Positions 6,166 to 9,889 of a DNA stretch of 9,889 nt are shown here, piece after piece. The stretch spans positions 1 to 9,889 of the forward strand of contig JAAZAC010000182.1 in assembly GCA_012514545.1 (NCBI GenBank). Reading direction: 5' to 3'. The notes below the pieces were generated by a model. That model worked only from the letters and a program-made list of their open reading frames with translations. It searched no databases and had not been told where the DNA came from. The translations under genes were made by a program, and so were the position numbers. Position 1 is the first letter of the stretch. Each line of letters begins with the position of its first letter. Source of the stretch: Actinomycetales bacterium (GTDB lineage Bacteria; Actinomycetota; Actinomycetes; Actinomycetales; Cellulomonadaceae).

Positions 6166-6211
6166 AGCACGCGCAGGCGACCCGGACGACCGGGTGCGCG
6201 CTGCTCGTCAT
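6152..6211 (-). CDS. Cys-rich leader peptide ORF (19 aa), putative cysteine-responsive attenuator of the carbonic anhydrase gene
   Basis: A short ORF, MTSSAHPVVRVACACCSDR, runs from ATG at 6211 to TGA at 6154-6152. The ATG has a strong Shine-Dalgarno (GGTGAGG, 8 nt upstream). Three of its last seven residues are Cys (13, 15, 16), far above background in a GC-rich actinobacterium, where chance ORFs are Ala/Arg/Gly/Pro-rich. The stop codon sits inside a strong hairpin, and the next gene, carbonic anhydrase, starts 92 bp downstream with its own ribosome-binding site. A smaller perfect hairpin (6180-6195, 6-bp stem, 4-nt loop) lies within codons 6-11. Cys-rich short ORFs acting as cysteine-responsive attenuators are known from mycobacteria; assignment to that class is inference. 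The peptide itself probably has no function beyond sensing. Confidence 0.6.
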   Translation of the reverse strand: MTSSAHPVVRVACACCSDR

Positions 6212-6260
6212 GGGTCGAGCCTCACCCGGCGACCCCGGGCGGGGCAACACCGGTCCGCGA

Positions 6261-6280
6261 TGCGGTCAGGTGCGGTCAGT
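6261..6280. repeat. 10-bp tandem direct repeat at the OsmC stop / leader promoter region
   Basis: TGCGGTCAGG (6261-6270) is followed at once by TGCGGTCAGT (6271-6280). The second copy contains the OsmC stop codon. The 10-bp period matches one helical turn and it lies about 50 bp upstream of the leader ORF start, so it might be a regulator half-site pair; a chance repeat is also possible. Confidence 0.4.
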
Positions 6281-6707
6281 CCAGGAGCACGCGCACCGGC
6301 ACGCCGGACTCCACGGTGCGCGACACGGTGCAGCTCCTGTCGTGCGAGGCCTGCACGGCCCGCGGGAGCGCCTCGCGGGCGGCGTCGCCGTCCGGGCCCG
6401 CCGGGAAGCGCACCGAGAACATCAGCTCGATGTCCCGCAGGATGTTGCCCGTCTCGTCGCGCACCTTGTGGGCGTCCACGCGGGCCCGGAACCGTTCCGG
6501 CTGCGCGCGGCGGGAGGTGACGGCGTCGACGTCGGCGCTCGAGCACGACGCGATCGCGGCGAGCAGCAGCTCCACCGGGGAGAACGCGTCGTCGCCGCCC
6601 ACGCGGAGCTCGTGCCCGCGCGCGTTCCGCACGACGAAGACGCCCGGCTCGGCGCGCTCGAGCTCGATCCACCGGTGCGTGTCGGGGCCTGGCTGCGAGG
6701 TGTCCAT
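6276..6707 (-). CDS. OsmC/Ohr-family peroxiredoxin-like protein
   Basis: A 143-residue cytosolic protein of the OsmC family, whose members use two Cys to reduce organic hydroperoxides at the expense of dithiol cofactors; some family members have other thiol roles. Both Cys are present: Cys55 in AIASCSSADV, after the helix-opening SPVELLLAA, and Cys126 in HDRSCTVSRTV. The start is the ATG at 6707, with GGTGAGG 8 nt upstream; an in-frame GTG at 6725 would add six residues but has poorer support. The region GGGTGAGGATCGACCCATG is nearly identical to that of the leader ORF downstream. It precedes the leader/anhydrase unit by 64 bp and may be co-transcribed with the small gene upstream. Assignment to the broad family is firm; its substrate is not. 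Confidence 0.9.
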   Translation of the reverse strand: MDTSQPGPDTHRWIELERAEPGVFVVRNARGHELRVGGDDAFSPVELLLAAIASCSSADVDAVTSRRAQPERFRARVDAHKVRDETGNILRDIELMFSVRFPAGPDGDAAREALPRAVQASHDRSCTVSRTVESGVPVRVLLD

Positions 6708-6775
6708 GGGTCGATCCTCACCCACGGCGTCGCGGGCCGCGCCCGGCGTCCGCCTGACGGCGCGCGCGTCGGCCG

Positions 6776-6793
6776 GCCCGCCCCTCGGCGGGC
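6776..6793 (-). terminator. Hairpin after the small basic-protein gene
   Basis: GCCCGCC (6776-6782) and GGCGGGC (6787-6793) form a perfect 7-bp stem with a 4-nt loop, starting 3 bp beyond the stop codon of the small gene. There is no T-run. It may limit read-through into the OsmC gene. Confidence 0.45.
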
Positions 6794-6796
6794 GCG

Positions 6797-6970
6797 TCAG
6801 CCGGCGTGGCCGGCGGAGCGGTGGGGTCGGATGGCCAGGCGCAGGTGATGGGTGGGACGGGCGCGGTCGCGCGTCCGGCGTCCCTGCGCGGCGAGCCGGC
6901 GCCGGAGGCGCTGCTCGAGCTCGCGCTGCTGCTGCTGGTAGACCCTCAGGAAGAGGTCGTCGGCGTACAC
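6797..6970 (-). CDS. Small basic hypothetical protein (57 aa)
   Basis: I do not recognise this protein. The GTG start at 6970 has an excellent ribosome-binding site (GGAGG at 6976-6980, 5 nt upstream), the best argument that it is real. An in-frame ATG at 7081 would add 37 low-complexity Arg/Pro/Ala residues without a comparable site. The product begins MYADDLFLRVYQQQQ, continues with a Glu/Arg/Leu-rich helical segment (residues ~12-30, possibly a short coiled coil) and ends in a strongly basic His/Arg tail; no Cys, membrane segment or signal peptide. Short Gln/Arg/Leu-rich proteins of this shape are common and uncharacterised in actinobacteria. A hairpin follows the stop codon, and the 5' untranslated region contains an inverted repeat. 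Confidence 0.6.
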   Translation of the reverse strand: MYADDLFLRVYQQQQRELEQRLRRRLAAQGRRTRDRARPTHHLRLAIRPHRSAGHAG

Positions 6971-6991
6971 GGGGTCCTCCGCACTGCTCGC

Positions 6992-7010
6992 GGTGGCGGG
7001 GTGTGCCACC
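6992..7010 (-). promoter_or_regulatory. Inverted repeat in the 5' region of the small gene
   Basis: GGTGGC (6992-6997) and GCCACC (7005-7010) form a perfect 6-bp inverted repeat with a 7-nt spacer, 22 bp upstream of the small gene's GTG. It could be an operator or a 5'-UTR hairpin. The rest of 6981-7142 shows no gene; it includes an unusually T-rich patch at about 7093-7110 and the palindrome CCGGCGCCGG at 7110-7119, and may hold the promoter of the small gene/OsmC unit. Confidence 0.35.
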
Positions 7011-7142
7011 AGGCGGCCGATCGGCGCGGATCGCGCGCCTCGCGGCCGGTGGGACGGGCGCCCACGGGACAATGATCGCACTGGTCAGAGGCGGTTTTCG
7101 AGACCTTTTCCGGCGCCGGCACGGGTGAATCGCGTAGGCCCG

Positions 7143-7200
7143 CGCGGACGCAGCGATCCGTCGTCGGCGGCGGCCCGGGGCGCGCGATCCTGCGTCCGCG
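7143..7200 (-). terminator. Long inverted repeat after the RACo gene, probable terminator of the corrinoid operon
   Basis: CGCGGACGCAG (7143-7153) pairs perfectly with CTGCGTCCGCG (7190-7200). Past a single bulged C, GATC (7155-7158) pairs with GATC (7186-7189), giving 15 pairs. It starts 3 bp beyond the stop codon of the activator gene. There is no U-run, so it is a GC-type (I-shaped) terminator candidate. Confidence 0.55.
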
Positions 7201-7203
7201 GCC

Positions 7204-8816
7204 TCAGTCCCGGGGGTCGGGCGCGAGGCGCAGCGCCTGCGTGAAGCGGTCGGCGAACTCCGGGTGCCCGGTGAGCTCGACGTACCGGACCTCGTCGGCC
7301 AGCCGCGCGGCCGCCGCGCGCCGCTCCGGGTCGGCCAGCAGGAGGCACGCGCCGGCGCCTGCGGCGTTGCCGACCTGCCGCACGTCGGGGCCCGGGGGCA
7401 CGAGCCCGACGGCCCGGGCGCTGCCCGGGTCGAGGTACGTGCCGAACGCGCCCGCGAGGACGATCTCGTCGATCGCGTCCTCGCCGACGCCGGCCGCCTC
7501 CGTGAGCAGCCGCAGCCCGGCCCGGATGGCCGCCTTGGCGAGCTGGACCTGCCCGACGTCGCGGCGCGTCAGCCGCACGGGCCGCACCGACCCGTCCGTG
7601 GGCGGGGCGAGGACGACGCCGTCGGGCGTGACGAGCGGGTGGTCCCCCCGGAGCGCGCCGACCTCGGTGACGACCCCGTGCGCGCGGAGCACCGCGACGG
7701 CGTCGAGCAGGCCGGAGCCGCAGATCCCGACGGCGGGCGCGTCGCCGACGGTGCGCACGACCGGCCGGCCGTCCGCCCAGGTCACCGCGTCGATCGCGCC
7801 CGGCGCCGCGCGCATGCCCGCCTCGACGTGCGCCCCCTCGAACGCAGGGCCCGGCGCCGCCGAGCACGCGAGGTGGCGCCCGCGCCCGACGAGGCTGATC
7901 TCGGTGTTCGTGCCGACGTCGCAGAACGCGACGAGCCGGTCCGCCGGCACGTCCGGCGCGCCCGCCGCGAGCAGCATGGCGACGTGGTCGGCGCCGACGA
8001 ACCCCGCGACGACGGGCGGGCTCGTCACGGTGGCGCCGCGCGCGAGGCGGAGGCCGACGTCGTCGGCGGGGACGGTGCGCTCGCCCCGCTCGGCGGGCAC
8101 GTACGGCGCCCAGGCGAGCTGGGCCACGGGCAGCCCGAAGAACAGGTGGTGCATCGCGGTGTTCCCGACGACGACGGCCTCGCCCACCGCGCGCCGCGCG
8201 ACCCCTGCCCGCCGGCACAGCACGCCCACGAGGCGGTCGACCTCGGCCGCGAGCACGGTGCGCATCGACGCCGCCCGGGCCGGGTCGGTGAGCGCGACCG
8301 TGAGCCGCGCCATGACGTCCTCCCCGAAGGTGACCTGCGGGTTCGGCGCACCGACCGAGGCCAGCACGCGCCCGGCGGGGTCGACGAGGTAGGCGGCGAG
8401 GCCCGTCGTGCCGAGGTCGACGGCGAGGCCGAGCGGCGCACGACGGCGGGGCGACGTCCGCGGGGCCGGGAGCGCGACGGCCGGCCCCTCCGTCTGGCTC
8501 AGCGGCGCGCCGACGCCGTTGACGGGCTCCACGACGACCTCGCCCGGGGCGGTGACGCGCGCCGCGCAGGCGAGCCGGTAGCCCGCGGCGGCCGCGCTCG
8601 GCCCGAGGCGCGCGGCCTCGTCCGGGTCGGGCGGCGCGAGGGCCCCCGGCTCACCTGGACGACGCACGCGCCGCACGCGCCGACGCCCCCGCACACGGCC
8701 GTGATCCCGACGCCGGCCGCCTGCAGGGCCGCGAGCACCGTCCCCCCGACCTCCGTGGGGCACCTGCGTCCGGCCGGCTGGACGACGACGACCGGCCGTG
8801 GCTCAGCGCGCGGCAC
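7204..8816 (-). pseudogene. RACo-like corrinoid-protein reductive activator (2Fe-2S ferredoxin + ASKHA ATPase), apparent one-base frameshift
   Basis: Start GTG 8816 overlaps the mtaB-like stop by 14 bp. Frame 1 (8816-8643) encodes a plant-type 2Fe-2S domain start with Cys42, Cys48, Cys51 (CGGVGACGAC). Frame 2 (8643-7204) continues with GALAPPDPDE...GYRLAC, the fourth Cys (84), then a RACo C-terminal ASKHA domain: VDLGTTG from residue 134, CDVGTNTEIS, GICGSGLLD and GNAAGAGA. The frames meet at five C (8643-8647, G on the coding strand). One added base, or a -1 slip on GGG, restores a continuous 537-residue protein with normal Cys spacing. RACo uses ATP binding/hydrolysis to reduce inactive Co(II) corrinoid proteins to Co(I) for methyl transfer. 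Sequencing error, true mutation and slippage cannot be told apart here. Everything outside the junction looks well conserved, arguing against old decay. Confidence 0.85.
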
Positions 8817-9889
8817 CGGCGGCCACCAGGCCGTACTCGTCGAGCCGCACGACGGCGGGGTCGACCTCGACCCGGGCGAGCAGAGCGTCCTCGTCCTCGG
8901 GCAGCTCGTCCAGGCCGCGCGACAGGCGGTCGAGCCAGCGCGCCTCGGGCCGCGCCAGCGTCAGCTCGCCCGCGGCCACGGCGCCGCGCAGCACCTCGAG
9001 CGCGGCGCGCCCCACGCGCACGGTCCGCCGGTAGGCCCCCTCCTCCGCGACGACCTCCGCGGCGAGGCGCACGACGACGTCGGGCCGGCGCAGGACCGCC
9101 TGGGGGTCCGTCCCGGCGTCGGACGCGACGTACAGGTCGCGCAGCGTGCGGGCCGTGTCCGGCCCGGCGGCGGTCGCGACGTTGAGCACCCGGCACGCGT
9201 AGACGAGCTGCTCGGTGCTCACGGTGGGCGCCATCCCCCCGAGGAGCTCGACGTTCGCGACGGACTCGTTGCTCCACAGGTCGGCGGTGGCGCGCGCGAC
9301 GTTGCCGATCGGGCTGAGGTGCGCGCACGCCGCCTCGGACCCCTCGAGCGCGACCGGGCAGCCGGTGATCGCCTTGAGGAACGGGCCCTCGTACGCGCAG
9401 CCCTTCGACGGCCCGACGGCGCCCCGCTCGAACGCGACGAGCGCGCGCGGCACGGACATCGCCCGGACGAGCGCGGCCAGCACGCGCGGGATGTGCCGCT
9501 GGTCGGCGAGCACCATCGCCGTGTTCGCGAAGCCGGACGCCGAGTCGCCCGACGGCAGCGCCGGCGTCCCCGCGCAGGTCGCGACCACGGCGTCCCAGAG
9601 GAACGCCATGTCGCGGGGCGCGAGCACGCCCAGCGCGAGCACGATGCCGGGCAGGTCGGCCCCGAGCAGCGCGCGGTCGTGCAGCTCCTTGCCGCCGGTG
9701 GACTCGACGGCCAGCAGGTCGGCGCCCGCGCGGGCGCTGCCGGCGAGGCTCGCGAGCATCGCCTCGAGCAGCGGCCCGGTGCGCAGCAGCGGCGGCCGGG
9801 CGAACTCGCGGACGTCGTTGGGCGTCACGCGCAGGCCCGTGGGCATCGGCGCCGCGTCGCGCAGCCGCCGGCCCGCGTGGTGGGCGCCG
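8803..9889 (-). CDS. mtaB: MtaB-like methanol:corrinoid methyltransferase (5'-truncated by window edge)
   Basis: The frame is open to the right edge and ends with TGA at 8803-8805. An ATG at 9846 gives 347 residues, but MtaB proteins run to about 460 and the codons upstream of that ATG (HHAGRRLRDAA...) continue the alignment, so the true start is beyond the window. Landmarks, numbered from that ATG: LLAVESTGGKE (48-54 region), ANTAMVLADQ, GAVGPSKGCAYEGP, ACAHLSPIGN and DLWSNESV. Zinc ligands known in methanogen MtaB are Glu, Cys, Cys; here Glu48 and Cys150 are present but the middle Cys is Ser104 (GDSASGFANTAM). MtaB transfers the methyl of methanol to a Co(I) corrinoid on MtaC. The overlapping RACo-like gene supports corrinoid chemistry. 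The substitution leaves methanol as substrate uncertain; the family assignment is firm. Confidence 0.88.
   Translation of the reverse strand, partial: GAHHAGRRLRDAAPMPTGLRVTPNDVREFARPPLLRTGPLLEAMLASLAGSARAGADLLAVESTGGKELHDRALLGADLPGIVLALGVLAPRDMAFLWDAVVATCAGTPALPSGDSASGFANTAMVLADQRHIPRVLAALVRAMSVPRALVAFERGAVGPSKGCAYEGPFLKAITGCPVALEGSEAACAHLSPIGNVARATADLWSNESVANVELLGGMAPTVSTEQLVYACRVLNVATAAGPDTARTLRDLYVASDAGTDPQAVLRRPDVVVRLAAEVVAEEGAYRRTVRVGRAALEVLRGAVAAGELTLARPEARWLDRLSRGLDELPEDEDALLARVEVDPAVVRLDEYGLVAAGAAR

Noticed and set aside
6060..6170. N-terminal extension of the carbonic anhydrase from GTG at 6170
   Set aside because: The ATG at 6059 has GGAGG at ideal distance and yields the 163-residue length of Rv1284; the extension overlaps the leader ORF and hairpin and resembles no anhydrase sequence.
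7012..7119. Short palindromes such as GCCGATCGGC and CCGGCGCCGG
   Set aside because: Short GC palindromes are frequent by chance at this composition; without repetition or spacing to a start I do not assign a role.
7072..7128. 18-residue plus-strand ORF (MIALVRGGFRDLF...)
   Set aside because: No ribosome-binding site and no gene downstream on that strand for it to regulate; likely chance.
7085..8218. 377-codon minus-strand open frame over the RACo 3' half
   Set aside because: Wrong frame relative to the ASKHA motifs and compositionally a shadow; it also crosses the likely terminator hairpin at 7143-7200.
8499..8816. Stand-alone 105-residue ferredoxin-like protein
   Set aside because: Only the first ~58 residues look like ferredoxin; the remainder is a shadow of the activator in the wrong frame and lacks the fourth iron-sulfur Cys. 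A frameshifted RACo explains both parts.
8803..9846. ATG at 9846 as the true MtaB start
   Set aside because: It would remove roughly the first 110-120 residues of the barrel, and the codons upstream of it are open and continue the MtaB alignment to the window edge.
1..9889. tRNA or rRNA genes, CRISPR arrays, insertion sequences, replication origin
   Set aside because: No cloverleaf with a TTCRA-type arm, no regularly spaced repeats, no transposase motifs or terminal inverted repeats, and no AT-rich repeat cluster were seen on either strand.

Overview
The window is very GC-rich, with strong G/C third-position bias, GTG starts and 4-bp GTGA gene overlaps. It looks like chromosomal DNA of a high-GC actinobacterium. 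Protein-level resemblances (mycobacterial-type beta-carbonic anhydrase, mycobacterial-type D-erythrulose-4-phosphate isomerase) point to Actinomycetota. A Micrococcales/Cellulomonas-like host is my guess, not a demonstrated fact. Apart from two plus-strand genes at the left edge, every gene is on the minus strand.

Left block, sugar/polyol metabolism (1-4593). On the plus strand are the DhaL (ADP-binding) end of a dihydroxyacetone-kinase-family protein and, overlapping it by GTGA, an RpiB-family isomerase. Together they resemble the D-erythrulose kinase / D-erythrulose-4-phosphate isomerase pair (DerK-DerI) of tetritol catabolism, which feeds erythrose 4-phosphate into central metabolism. Running head-on into them, with tail-to-tail overlap, is a minus-strand set: SMP-30/gluconolactonase-like protein, zinc polyol dehydrogenase and FGGY carbohydrate kinase. 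This is a plausible oxidise-then-phosphorylate route for a polyol or sugar. A PAP2 membrane phosphatase/phosphotransferase (4616-5482) lies just upstream and may be co-transcribed.

Middle block, small stress/sulfur genes (5483-6970). Read along the minus strand, this holds a 57-codon-class small basic protein, an OsmC-family protein, a previously unlisted 19-residue Cys-rich leader ORF (ends ...CACCSDR) followed by a strong hairpin, and a 163-residue beta-carbonic anhydrase of the Rv1284 type. The leader plus hairpin looks like a cysteine-responsive attenuator. A large hairpin separates the anhydrase from the PAP2 gene.

Right block, corrinoid methyl transfer (7204-9889). A 5'-truncated MtaB-like methanol:corrinoid methyltransferase overlaps a RACo-like ferredoxin-ASKHA activator of corrinoid proteins. 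Both show damage or divergence. One of the three expected zinc ligands of MtaB is Ser instead of Cys. The RACo gene carries a one-base frameshift at a 5-base homopolymer, exactly between the third and fourth iron-sulfur cysteines. The cognate corrinoid protein (MtaC) and second methyltransferase would have to lie beyond the right edge. This module, unexpected in such a genome, and the Cys-leader/anhydrase unit are the two most interesting things here.
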